From Enterobacter sp. JUb54 (GTDB taxonomy: Bacteria > Pseudomonadota > Gammaproteobacteria > Enterobacterales > Enterobacteriaceae): DNA of 64,000 nucleotides. The first letter of the stretch is position 1. Every line of letters starts with the position of its first letter. The notes under the pieces were generated by a model. The model did not search any database. It was not told where the DNA came from and saw only the letters and a list, made by a program, of their open reading frames with translations. The stretch covers positions 992,001-1,056,000 of the forward strand of contig NZ_CP060418.1 of assembly GCF_014298075.1 (NCBI RefSeq). Reading direction: 5' to 3'. Shown piece after piece: positions 44,491 through 52,560 of this stretch. Position numbers and translations under genes: made by a program.

Positions 44491-45567
44491 CTAAATGCAG
44501 GCGACGACACCGTTTACATCGGCCTCTAAGGCATCAATTTGGGCTTTGTTTGCTTGTGTTGCCATGCCATAAATAGTGTAACTTTTGTGCTGTAGACCAC
44601 TCAAAGGGCAGCCTTCATGATTAATAATTGCAGCAAGTGTATTACCATCTTTTACGTGCTTTACGCGGTCATCAACATTTTCCTCAGTAAATAAATGAGG
44701 ATGTGTTTTTAATAATTCTGATGTGATTCTTTTTATTTCTTCAGCGTGTGACTTGAATGCTTTTGCTGCGTCACTTTCGTTGGTGCGAGATCGGTTTTGA
44801 ACGAAAAGATGCAGCTTAGGAAAATCTATTTTGCTTTGCTTAGCTTCCTTGTTAAAATCAAGGAACATTTCGTCTTGTTCAGTGCTATCAATAGAAACCC
44901 CATAAATCAATTTAACTAAGTTTTTGATTCCCCGGATTGAAGCAGCGTCAGCTGTACAGGGAATAATTACTCTATTTGATGCGACAACTCCAAGTTCTGT
45001 ATAACTAGCAAAGCTAGGGTTGCAATCGATGAAAAATGTTTTTGGCCTTTCAGAAATGGTTTTATCAGCCTCAAATGAAGCTATAAGGTCTATTAAAAGT
45101 GAACGACTTTTTTTCCAGGCTTCTTTAACAGGAGAGGAGCCTATATGTGCGATAAGCCTAGAACAAATATCTAAGTCCACATCACCAGGCAAAAGATAAA
45201 GATTTTTTGGCATTTTGGGGTTTACAGAATCAGCTTTTACAAAATATGAAGACTCATTACCCATACGAGAAAGCGGAGAGGTACTAAAACGCTCTTTAAT
45301 ATATCCGGCAATAGTAGTGTTCCTGTCCCGAAGCTGGTTTAGGTTTTCTTCACCAACACCATTTCCGCCCAAAATAATTTCGGAAACATTCGATTGAGGG
45401 CAAGCATCAATAACGATCACATCTTCATCAGGGTGAGCGATTGCATACTCAACAGCAAGGTTGTAGGTTAGAAATGTTTTTCCAACACCACCTTTGTTGT
45501 TCCAAATCAAATATTTCTTATTTGTATCAACCATATCGTTCGCAACTTCCGCCAGTTCCGACATCAT
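44491..45567 (-). CDS. stand-alone ParA/MinD-type ATPase
   Basis: 358 residues. Deviant Walker A NNKGGVGKTF (K25, K30), the ParA motif VIVIDACPQSN (residues ~50-60) and a Walker B-type TFFIDCNPS. About 100 residues longer than minimal ParA, with a charged helical C-terminal half. The gene is clearly richer in A+T than its neighbours, suggesting separate acquisition. No ParB gene or parS-like repeat lies nearby. Its place, downstream of and co-oriented with the repressor gene, is that of lambda rexAB and other genes expressed in the lysogen, so superinfection exclusion or prophage maintenance is a reasonable guess, not shown. ATG 45567 follows AAGG by seven bases. Confidence 0.85.
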   Translation of the reverse strand: MMSELAEVANDMVDTNKKYLIWNNKGGVGKTFLTYNLAVEYAIAHPDEDVIVIDACPQSNVSEIILGGNGVGEENLNQLRDRNTTIAGYIKERFSTSPLSRMGNESSYFVKADSVNPKMPKNLYLLPGDVDLDICSRLIAHIGSSPVKEAWKKSRSLLIDLIASFEADKTISERPKTFFIDCNPSFASYTELGVVASNRVIIPCTADAASIRGIKNLVKLIYGVSIDSTEQDEMFLDFNKEAKQSKIDFPKLHLFVQNRSRTNESDAAKAFKSHAEEIKRITSELLKTHPHLFTEENVDDRVKHVKDGNTLAAIINHEGCPLSGLQHKSYTIYGMATQANKAQIDALEADVNGVVACI

Positions 45568-45740
45568 AATTTTACCTTAAGTTTACTGTGTGTAAGGAAA
45601 AAATCGACCTAAAAAATTGCTGGCAATCATTTTTTACAAAACTTCGTTAACAATCACGATGATGATTTCCTACCAAAAATAATCACCAATTCACCCAGAT
45701 GCCAGACGCTTACCCATACATCCTGTACAACTGCTGCGTT

Positions 45741-46124
45741 TTACTCGCTATCACCCTTAATCCTTCGCCCCATGTACTTCGCGTACAGTTCGTCGAGCTC
45801 CTTCAGTCGCAGAGATACGATCCGCAACATGTTCTGCTGCTCTTCTTCCGGCAACTGACGATAAAGCTCAAGCAGGCGCTGTTCGTCAGGTTTAAGACCG
45901 TCTTTCTCACCAACATCTTCGCCCAATAACCAAGGCACAGAAACGCCGACTGCATCGGCAATTGCGAGTGCAGACTCTTTGCTGATACGGCCTGTTTTGA
46001 ACCAGCCTGAAACTGCCTGCTTACTGACACCAGCAATTCGGGACATCTCTGTTTTGGAGATTCCTTTAGCATTTAACGCTGTCAGCCTGGCTATCAGGCC
46101 TTCTGTCGGATTTTTTTCGCTCAT
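45741..46124 (-). CDS. phage repressor (CI-like, short)
   Basis: 127 residues. XRE helix-turn-helix at about 20-60 (ISKTEMSRIAGVSKQAVSGW), then a short helical tail (RLLELYRQLPEEEQQNMLRIV). It lacks the S24/LexA-type peptidase domain, so RecA-stimulated self-cleavage is not expected. It lies divergent to the cro-like gene over a shared operator region. The ATG at 46124 has no good ribosome site, so the message may be leaderless, as for lambda cI from PRM. Confidence 0.85.
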   Translation of the reverse strand: MSEKNPTEGLIARLTALNAKGISKTEMSRIAGVSKQAVSGWFKTGRISKESALAIADAVGVSVPWLLGEDVGEKDGLKPDEQRLLELYRQLPEEEQQNMLRIVSLRLKELDELYAKYMGRRIKGDSE

Positions 46125-46133
46125 GGATTCATT

Positions 46134-46200
46134 GTAAATAATTGCTTTACTCCTAGATAGGCATGCATAAGTTGACTGCATGGTAAATTGATGCTTTACT
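46134..46200 (+). promoter_or_regulatory. PR promoter and OR operators
   Basis: Rightward promoter: -35 TTGACT (46172-46177), 17-base spacer, -10 TTTACT (46195-46200), the same boxes as PL. Operators GTAAATTGATGCTTTAC (46183-46199), over the -10, and GTAAATAATTGCTTTAC (46134-46150), on the repressor side. Each has one good half-site TGCTTTAC. Confidence 0.85.
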
Positions 46201-46221
46201 TTGCGCATCTAAGGAGGTCCT

Positions 46222-46440
46222 ATGACTGGTATTGAAAACGCTATTCAACAATCTGGTTCTGCGAGTGCGCTAGGTTTGGCTATCGGAGTAACCAAAATGG
46301 CCGTGTCTTTGTGGCGAAAGAACGGCGTTCCGTCCTCTCGTGTTATTCAAATTTACAAAGCAACCGGCGTCACGCCGCACGAACTGCGCCCAGATCTCTA
46401 CCCAAACCCGACCGACGGTCTGCCAAAACAGGAAGGCTAA
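46222..46440 (+). CDS. Cro/YdaS-type regulator
   Basis: 72 residues, YdaS-like helix-turn-helix (ASALGLAIGVTKMAVSLWRK). First gene under PR, so it fills the Cro role. AAGGAGG before the ATG at 46222. YdaS-YdaT pairs of Rac-like phages are described as repressor/CII-like or toxin-antitoxin sets. Confidence 0.85.
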   Translation: MTGIENAIQQSGSASALGLAIGVTKMAVSLWRKNGVPSSRVIQIYKATGVTPHELRPDLYPNPTDGLPKQEG

Positions 46441-46442
46441 CT

Positions 46443-46979
46443 ATGCAAACACTTTCCTTCCAACAAAATACCGGATTCAACGCCGGCGCTCTGATAAAGC
46501 GAAATCAGCCGAGAGTGGCTGAGCATGACAACATTCGCTCTGCCGTTCGTGCCTGGGCATCGGTTGCAGGACAGGATGTTGTCTCCGCATACATCATCGA
46601 AGAATGGCGCCAGCAGGGCGGCGAGGGCATCGATTTTCCTGAAGACCTCAGCCGTGCTCGTCAGAAACTCTTTCGCTATCTGGATAACCCGGCCGAATCG
46701 GAAAAGTACCGCGAGTATACACGCCAACTGACGCCCGCAATCATGGCCGTTCTTCCTCTGGAATACCGTCACCGACTTTTACCCGAAGACAATTTTATGT
46801 CCCGACTGGCTCGACTGGAGAAAGAAACCAGCGAAGCAAAGGTGGCTGTTGCTATGGGAGCTCCGCGCCATCAAAAACTGAAAGAACTCAGTGAGGGAAT
46901 TGTTGAGATGTTCCGGATTGATCCGGAGTTGACGGCGCCACTGATGGCCATTGTGACCTCGATGCTCGGTGCGATGTAA
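46443..46979 (+). CDS. YdaT-like regulator (CII position)
   Basis: 178 residues, similar in its middle to Rac YdaT (VVSAYIIEEWRQQGGEG, TPAIMAVLPLEYRHRL) with extra N- and C-terminal parts. It starts 2 bases after the cro-like stop. By position and by studies of YdaT as a DNA-binding, CII-like factor, it probably governs the lysis-lysogeny choice; in Rac, overproduction is toxic. Confidence 0.75.
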   Translation: MQTLSFQQNTGFNAGALIKRNQPRVAEHDNIRSAVRAWASVAGQDVVSAYIIEEWRQQGGEGIDFPEDLSRARQKLFRYLDNPAESEKYREYTRQLTPAIMAVLPLEYRHRLLPEDNFMSRLARLEKETSEAKVAVAMGAPRHQKLKELSEGIVEMFRIDPELTAPLMAIVTSMLGAM

Positions 46980-46989
46980 GAGGGTAGCC

Positions 46990-47249
46990 ATGAACCATAT
47001 CGAATTCATTGAGAAGAACGTCCGCGAAGAACTGCTTCGGCAGGGATTCACGCAGGCATTGGCTCAGGGGGGGCATACCAGGCGGTCGATATGTACAAGC
47101 GTATGTCACAGGCAAGTCGTAAAGGGGGGATGTTTGACGATGTTATGCGATACGCAAAGTTATGGGCGGAGAAACAAACCAGAACAGCTGAACGTCGCGA
47201 AGCCAAGCGCGCGGTGCGAAAGGGAAGTAATCAGGCAGGGTTGTTCTGA
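46990..47249 (+). pseudogene. small phage gene with a frameshift in a G-run
   Basis: From ATG 46990 (AGAGGG upstream) the frame reads MNHIEFIEKNVREELLRQGF, then loses sense after a run of seven G (47067-47073). With eight G the frame continues AYQAVDMYKRMSQASRKGG...DDVMRYAKLWAEKQTR to a TGA at 47247-47249, a coherent product of about 86 residues. Either a real one-base loss, a slippery site or a sequencing error. Confidence 0.7.
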
Positions 47250-47323
47250 AAGGGTGAAGACCGTTGTGCTCGAACACAGCCGGTCTTCGAGTGAATCAAT
47301 GTGGGCAATTCACGGGATTAAGT

Positions 47324-48241
47324 ATGTCAAATACCGCTGAAGTTATCAATTTTCCAATCAATACCGAACTAACGGGAGGTCGCATGGCCGACCTGTCCAA
47401 TGGCTACACCAGAATCGCCAATGAGATACAAAAACTCAAGCCGCGTCTTCGCATGTCCGGCCGTGAGTGGCAGTGCCTCGAGGCGGTGATCTGGCTTACC
47501 TACGGCTGGAACAAAAAAAGTGACCGTGTAACAAATACAGTGATTTCTGAGTTAACAGGGCTGAGTGACTCGCACGTTTCCGACGCAATTAAACTCCTCG
47601 CAGCGCGAGAAATAATCTTCAGTCACAAGCATGGAGTGATGAAAACTGTCGGGATAAATACTGAGCTATCTGCCTGGATTTTGGACAAACCGAAAACGGG
47701 AAAACTCTTCCCGAAAACGGGAATTTCCTTCCCGGAATCGGAAAAAACCTTCCCGGAAACGGTAGACACCCAAGACTATAACAAAAACAATATTAAAAGA
47801 TCTTCGTCTCGGAATTCTGAAGAATCCCGAAACGAGAAAACTCAAAAATTTCTCTCTCGCCATCCTGAAGCTGCGGGCGGAATTTACACCCCCGCTGGAA
47901 AGTCATGGGGAACTGCTGACGACCTGAAGGCCGCTCGCTGGATTTTCGACAAGGTCACCACTGTCAACGCCTCCCTGTCAGAACCTAACTGGGTTGAGTG
48001 GGCAAACACCATCCGCCTGATGCGCCTGCAGGACAATCGCAGTCACTACGAAATCTGCGAGTTGTTCAAATGGGCCAACGAAGACGAATTCTGGAAGGAA
48101 AATATCCTCAGCCCATCAAGCCTTCGCAAGAAGTGGGATCAGCTCGCGACCAAACGTCTTCGTAGACCAGGTCCATCAAAAGCCAAATCCGGTGCCAGTG
48201 CGCTGGACAATACCGACTGGATCGATGGGGTACTCGAATGA
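47324..48241 (+). CDS. replication protein O
   Basis: 305 residues, lambda O type. N-terminal origin-binding winged helix (NGYTRIANEIQKLKPRLRMSGREW.., YGWNKKSDRVTNTVISELTGLS), a variable middle that encodes the iterons, and a C-terminal P-contacting part (WGTADDLKAARWIFD, WANTIRLMR, WIDGVLE) aligned with lambda O. ATG 47324 is chosen by homology (MSNTAEVINF). Its stop overlaps the P start by 4 bases. Confidence 0.9.
   Translation: MSNTAEVINFPINTELTGGRMADLSNGYTRIANEIQKLKPRLRMSGREWQCLEAVIWLTYGWNKKSDRVTNTVISELTGLSDSHVSDAIKLLAAREIIFSHKHGVMKTVGINTELSAWILDKPKTGKLFPKTGISFPESEKTFPETVDTQDYNKNNIKRSSSRNSEESRNEKTQKFLSRHPEAAGGIYTPAGKSWGTADDLKAARWIFDKVTTVNASLSEPNWVEWANTIRLMRLQDNRSHYEICELFKWANEDEFWKENILSPSSLRKKWDQLATKRLRRPGPSKAKSGASALDNTDWIDGVLE
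47687..47765 (+). other. phage replication origin, four 21-bp iterons
   Basis: Four repeats begin at 47687, 47708, 47729 and 47750, an exact 21-base period. The best unit is the palindrome TTCCCGAAAACGGGAA. An AT-rich stretch follows (47766-47806), as in lambda ori, which also lies inside gene O. Confidence 0.85.
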
Positions 48242-48951
48242 AATCTATCGCTGAAAGTATGCATAACTTCGATCGGAAGAACTTCCAACGCATCGCCGCC
48301 GGAATGCCAGAACAGCAGGATGCGCAGAGCTTTGCACATCAGGCGACAAAAACGGCTGAGGTATTCAACGAACTGTTTCGGCAGTTGCTCGCGGTGTTCC
48401 CTGCACTAGCCAGTAAATCCCCGGAAGACTTCAACGAAATGCGTCGGCAGTGGCTCCTTGCGTTCAAAGAAAACGGGATCACCACGGTCGAGCAAATCAA
48501 CGCCGGGATGCGTGTAGCCCGCAAACAGGAAAAACCCTTCATGCCGTCGCCTGGACAGTTCGTCGCATGGTGCCGTTCTGAGCAAGCCATCGCGGCAGGG
48601 CTACCCGATGTCGGCCAACTGGTGGAAATGGTTTATCGCTATTGCCGAACTCGAGGCCAGTATCCCGACGCAGAATCTTACCCGTGGGAAAACAACGCGC
48701 ATTACTGGATGGTCACTGGGTTGTATACCGACATGCGAGCAAATTCGCTCAGTGATGCTGAGTTGCGTCGGAAAGCTTCGGATGAACTCTCCCGCATGGT
48801 ACGCCGTCTGAACGCAGGTGAGGTTATTCCGGAACCAGTGAAGCGGATCCCCTTACTCGGTGGGAAACCGCTAACCAATGAGCAGGGGCTTAATAAAATT
48901 GCGGAAATTCGCGCGAAATTTGGTTTGGGAAGAGGGCGCAACCATGGCTAG
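48238..48951 (+). CDS. replication protein P
   Basis: 237 residues (lambda P 233). Helical protein that loads host DnaB helicase onto the O-bound origin; the end FGLGRGRNHG and the segments NELFRQLLAVFPA and PSPGQFVAWCR fit the family. ATGA overlap with O; its stop overlaps the next start. Confidence 0.88.
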   Translation: MKSIAESMHNFDRKNFQRIAAGMPEQQDAQSFAHQATKTAEVFNELFRQLLAVFPALASKSPEDFNEMRRQWLLAFKENGITTVEQINAGMRVARKQEKPFMPSPGQFVAWCRSEQAIAAGLPDVGQLVEMVYRYCRTRGQYPDAESYPWENNAHYWMVTGLYTDMRANSLSDAELRRKASDELSRMVRRLNAGEVIPEPVKRIPLLGGKPLTNEQGLNKIAEIRAKFGLGRGRNHG

Positions 48952-49312
48952 AGCTTTGTCAGTTGCAGAGCGCCGGGAGTACGTCCGTGCGGTTATTAGG
49001 ATCACCAGACATCAGGGGCGTCTGACAGCCAACGACGCAATGAGAAAACTGGGTTTGTGCCGTAGCACTGTCCAGAAATACTTCCTCGATGCGGAAGCTA
49101 CCGGCGAAGTAGTTCGCCACGGTCGGCTGGGCTTATTCCGCGATCAGCGCGCAATCATCGATTTTGACATGAAGCGGTTTGGCCTAGTGCCAAAAACGGC
49201 TGTTGGTATGAACTACAGCCTGCTGGGCAGTCCTGTATTTCAGCGTGTTCTGGATGTGCAGGAAGCTATCTGCGCAAGTAGGCCGACAACTGCGCGCGGG
49301 GAGGCCTTATGA
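48944..49312 (+). CDS. DUF977-like helix-turn-helix protein
   Basis: 122 residues. Winged-helix-like N-terminal half (RLTANDAMRKLGLCRSTVQKYF), a pattern of the phage DUF977 group; the C-terminal half is unknown. Its ATG lies inside the last codons of P and its TGA overlaps the next ATG. Possibly a transcription regulator. Confidence 0.7.
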   Translation: MARALSVAERREYVRAVIRITRHQGRLTANDAMRKLGLCRSTVQKYFLDAEATGEVVRHGRLGLFRDQRAIIDFDMKRFGLVPKTAVGMNYSLLGSPVFQRVLDVQEAICASRPTTARGEAL

Positions 49313-49509
49313 CTATCGAGAAAACTCATATCGGTATTGTGATTACCAAAGACGGACCGAAACGTAAAAAGCTGCACGCGACGGAAAGTATGTGGGTGGT
49401 GGGAAAAAACGAGTTTTACCACAAAGATACCGGGCGCCGGCACTTTGCCGAGAATACGCGCCGTCGGCTTTTGCTGGAAACGATTGAGAAAATCGGGAGC
49501 AAATTATGA
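49309..49509 (+). CDS. phage protein of unknown function
   Basis: 66 residues, very basic, beta-strand start (THIGIVITKDG). Coupled by 4-base overlaps at both ends. No family recognised. Confidence 0.65.
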   Translation: MTIEKTHIGIVITKDGPKRKKLHATESMWVVGKNEFYHKDTGRRHFAENTRRRLLLETIEKIGSKL

Positions 49510-49757
49510 GTGAAGTCACAGTGAAGTTGACGAACAAAGCGATCGCAATCATTGCGGACTACATCCAACGCGCCAGTAAGAACGAGCAGCTGCAGGACGC
49601 AAAGAATCGTCTGGATAAAAAAATAGCGATGCTCTCTGAAGACGAAAACTGCGATCAGGAGCTGTTGATGGCTGCATTCGTACCAGCGATGACAAATCAT
49701 ACCCGTGATGGTTTTTTTGAAGCTATTGCGGTTGCTTTGGAAGGAGCGCAGGCATGA
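49506..49757 (+). CDS. phage protein of unknown function
   Basis: 83 residues, acidic and helical with a possible coiled coil (NEQLQDAKNRLDKKIAML). ATGA overlaps on both sides. No family recognised. Confidence 0.65.
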   Translation: MSEVTVKLTNKAIAIIADYIQRASKNEQLQDAKNRLDKKIAMLSEDENCDQELLMAAFVPAMTNHTRDGFFEAIAVALEGAQA

Positions 49758-50023
49758 ACAAGGAAATGGAACCATCGCTGCAGTATGCCTGCAAACGCAT
49801 TCTAGAGCTGGAGCAGCTGCTGCTGGTGGATGTACCAGAAACTGTATGGCCCGCTGAAGTAACGATGGTTTTCTCTGAAGTCGAAAACGCCGGTGAATTG
49901 CCGGCGCATCACCAACGCCGACTGCATCATCATATCAACCGTATGTGGTTGGAGAAAATGCCGGTATCGTCAATTATCGCCGCGGCTCGTTCGTTGGCCT
50001 GCGCCATGGGGAAATACGCGTGA
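49754..50023 (+). CDS. phage protein of unknown function
   Basis: 89 residues, helical, with a His-rich stretch (PAHHQRRLHHHINRMW). Starts in the ATGA overlap with its upstream neighbour and ends in a GTGA overlap with the methyltransferase start. No family recognised. Confidence 0.65.
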   Translation: MNKEMEPSLQYACKRILELEQLLLVDVPETVWPAEVTMVFSEVENAGELPAHHQRRLHHHINRMWLEKMPVSSIIAAARSLACAMGKYA

Positions 50024-51997
50024 GAGAAATCATCGTTGATAACTTTGCTGGTGGCGGTGGCGCCTCAACGGGGATTGAGTTGGCGATAGGCCGCAGCGTG
50101 GATATTGCGATAAACCACGATCCCAACGCGGTAGCCATGCACACTACGAACCACCCGGATACGTTGCATTATTGCGAATCTGTGTATGAGGTTCGCCCTA
50201 AGGTTGCGACTGCCGGCCGCCGCGTCGGACTGGCCTGGTTTTCGCCAGACTGCCGCCACTTTTCGAAAGCGAAAGGGGCTAAACCAGTTGAAAAGGCAAT
50301 TCGCGGGCTGGCGTGGGTAACACTTCGCTGGGGGCTTGATGTAGATCCACGTGTGATGATGCTGGAAAACGTCGAAGAGTTTAAAACGTGGGGGCCGCTG
50401 CTGGCGGCTGAGATGCGGCCAGACCCGGAACGCGTCGGGGAAACATTCCAGGCATTTGTCGGCATGCTGACTACCGGAATTCCTGCAGACCATCCGGCGC
50501 TGGTGGAGTGCTGCGATTTTCTGAATATTTCGCTTGATAGTGAGGATGCCGCCCGGCTGGTAAAAGGCCTGGGGTACACAGTTGAGTATCGCGAACTACG
50601 CGCCTGTGACTACGGCGCACCGACAATACGAAAACGCTTCTTCATGGTTATGCGCCGAGACGGGCAGCCGATAGTGTGGCCGGAAGCCACCCACGGGGAT
50701 CCGAAATCACCAGCGGTGCTGGCTGGCAAACTGGCGCCGTGGCGTACAGCTGCGGAATGCATCGACTGGTCTATCCCCGCGCCGAGCATATTCGACCGTA
50801 AAAAGCCGTTGGCAGAGAACACGCTCAAACGTATTGCCCGCGGCATACAGCGGTTCGTTATCGACAGCGCTTCGCCGTTCATCGTGAAGTGCAACCACAC
50901 CACGACCAAAGGAAAATATGACTGTTTCAGGGGGCAGTCGCTGGCGGATCCGCTGCAGACGATTACCAAAACCCACGGCTTTGGGGTAGCGGTGCAGCAC
51001 CTGACAAAATTCCGCACCGGCGCCACCGGGCAGCCAGTCACCGAGCCGGTACCGACGGTGACCGCCGGCACGTCAAAACGCCCGGGCGGTAATGGGCATG
51101 CCCTGGGTATTGTCGAAGCTGCTTTAGCACCGTTCCTGGCTGGCAATGGAGGCAGTGAGTATCAGGCTAAACCCCCGCCCTCTTGATAAACCTGCACACA
51201 CCATCCTGAAAGAGTCGCGCGCCTGTGTCGTCGCTCCGGTTATCGCCCGGCAGTTCGGAGCCAGCATAGGACACCGGGCAGATGAGCCTAGCGCAACAAT
51301 CACCGCGGGCGGCGGTGGTAAATCGCAGTTGGTTGTGCCGACGCTCATTCAAATAGGATACGGAGAACGGCCCGGCCAGGCACCTCGCGTGCCAGGACTG
51401 GATAAGCCGCTGGGTACCGTTGTGGCTGGTGGCGGGAAACATGCCGTAGTCGGTGCGTTCCTGGCTAAGCACTATGGCGGCAATTACACCGGGCCGGGGG
51501 TGGGGCTGGATGAACCAGTGCATTCAGTGACGACGGTGGACCATCATGCAGTGGTCGCTTCTCACCTGGTTAAGTTGCGTGGAACCTGCCGTGACGGCCA
51601 GCGCGCTGACGAACCGATGCCGACCATCACAGCCGGCGGCCAGCACGTGGGGGAGGTTAAAACGACACTAGCGGTCGAGGAATACGATGAAGTGCGCGCC
51701 CAGCAGGTACTGGCGTTCCTGAAAGAGTATTGCGGACCGGATAGTACCGGCTTGGTGAATATTGATGGCACCACATTCCGCATCGTTGATATTGGCATGC
51801 GCATGCTGCAGCCGAGTGAGCTGTATCGTGCCCAAGGTTTCCCGGAGTGGTACATCATCGACCAGGACTACCGCGGCGAGAAATACGCTAAAGATAAGCA
51901 GGTGGCACGCTGCGGCAATGCTGTCCCACCGCCGTTTGCCGAGGCGCTAGTTAGGGCTAATTTGCCAGAAATGTGTCAGCAGGGGAAAGCCGCATAA
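50020..51997 (+). pseudogene. C5 cytosine methyltransferase, frameshifted
   Basis: Starts at GTG 50020 (overlapping the previous stop). Motif I DNFAGGGGASTG, motif IV as SPDCRHFSK (PDC instead of PCQ), motif VI MLENVEEF, motif VIII RKRFFMV, motif X GNAVPPPFAEAL. The frame breaks at a run of five C (51172-51176): as written it stops at 51186, but with four C it continues KPRPLDKPAHT.. to 51997, giving about 658 residues. Between motifs VIII and X lies a long repeat region with seven turns like EPVPTVTAG. Enzyme of phage self-modification; as sequenced it is split before motif X, so probably inactive unless the shift is an error or recoded. Confidence 0.8.
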
Positions 51998-52104
51998 GTT
52001 AAGAATTAGCAGAAATTTTGATGCTAAAAGCAGAAGGATAATGGTCCGTAAAGAGAGTTCAAGGAAAAAATCCAATTTCGGCAGGTACAGTTCAATTTGG
52101 TAAA

Positions 52105-52127
52105 AAAGCCCGTTTACACGGGCTTTT
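52105..52127 (+). terminator. terminator behind the methyltransferase
   Basis: GCCCGT-ttac-ACGGGC with flanking A-run and TTTTG tail; ends the rightward early transcript. Confidence 0.8.
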
Positions 52128-52141
52128 GATTAAAACCAGGC

Positions 52142-52225
52142 TTATGGGCGCTGGTTTACGTACTCGATGATCGCTCTAATAATTACGACCATCGGAGGTA
52201 CGATCTTGAAAAGTAAGTTAACCAT
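52142..52225 (-). CDS. possible 27-residue hydrophobic peptide
   Basis: ATG 52225 to TAA 52142; starts MVNLLFKIVPPMVVIIRA. Size and hydrophobicity are like type I toxins, but the ribosome site is poor and no antisense RNA is proven. Alternative: chance ORF. Confidence 0.25.
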   Translation of the reverse strand: MVNLLFKIVPPMVVIIRAIIEYVNQRP

Positions 52226-52301
52226 TTTTTGGGGCTCACTTAGTTTTCTCGAACCTCGCTGCAAACACCCTCAGGCTTTCCTTCGCAGTTGCTGTATCCG
52301 T

Positions 52302-52487
52302 AGTCGCCAGATACATTCGGCACGATTTTTTGTTTGGGTGGGGATTTCGAATCACCAAAAACCCGGATAAAAATTTCGTTTTTAAAATCAATATGTAACA
52401 TCACCGCTTATGCATGACATCTCCTGAGTAACTTGAAGAATGCAGTGCATTTGTTTAAGCTAACTCAAGTCGCCAGATACATTTGGC
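52302..52487 (+). repeat. pair of 20-bp direct repeats
   Basis: AGTCGCCAGATACATTCGGC at 52302-52321 and AGTCGCCAGATACATTTGGC at 52468-52487, one mismatch, start to start 166 bases. Each contains a small GCCA/TGGC-type hairpin. The first is followed by six T, the second by the terminator at 52525. Confidence 0.75.
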
Positions 52488-52560
52488 TCGGGTTCAGAGG
52501 GCCATTCTCCGTTCCCGCTTGAAGAGCCCGGTCTAATCAGCCGGGCTTTTTCATTTTTTT
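52440..52560 (+). ncRNA. candidate phage small RNA
   Basis: A non-coding stretch containing the second repeat and ending in a strong intrinsic terminator. Position just before the SOS/antirepressor-like operon recalls C4/IsrK antisense RNAs of P1, P22-like and Gifsy phages. The 5' end and the family are unproven. Confidence 0.35.
52525..52560 (+). terminator. strong intrinsic terminator
   Basis: AGCCCGG/CCGGGCT arms followed by TTTTTCATTTTTTT. Confidence 0.88.

Noticed and set aside
44491..45567. Plasmid-type ParABS partition system
   Set aside because: No ParB-like gene or clustered parS-like repeats are visible; the prophage is integrated. Kept as a lone ATPase of unknown role.
47687..47765. 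CRISPR-like regularly spaced repeats
   Set aside because: Only four short units, 5-base gaps, inside gene O: replication iterons.
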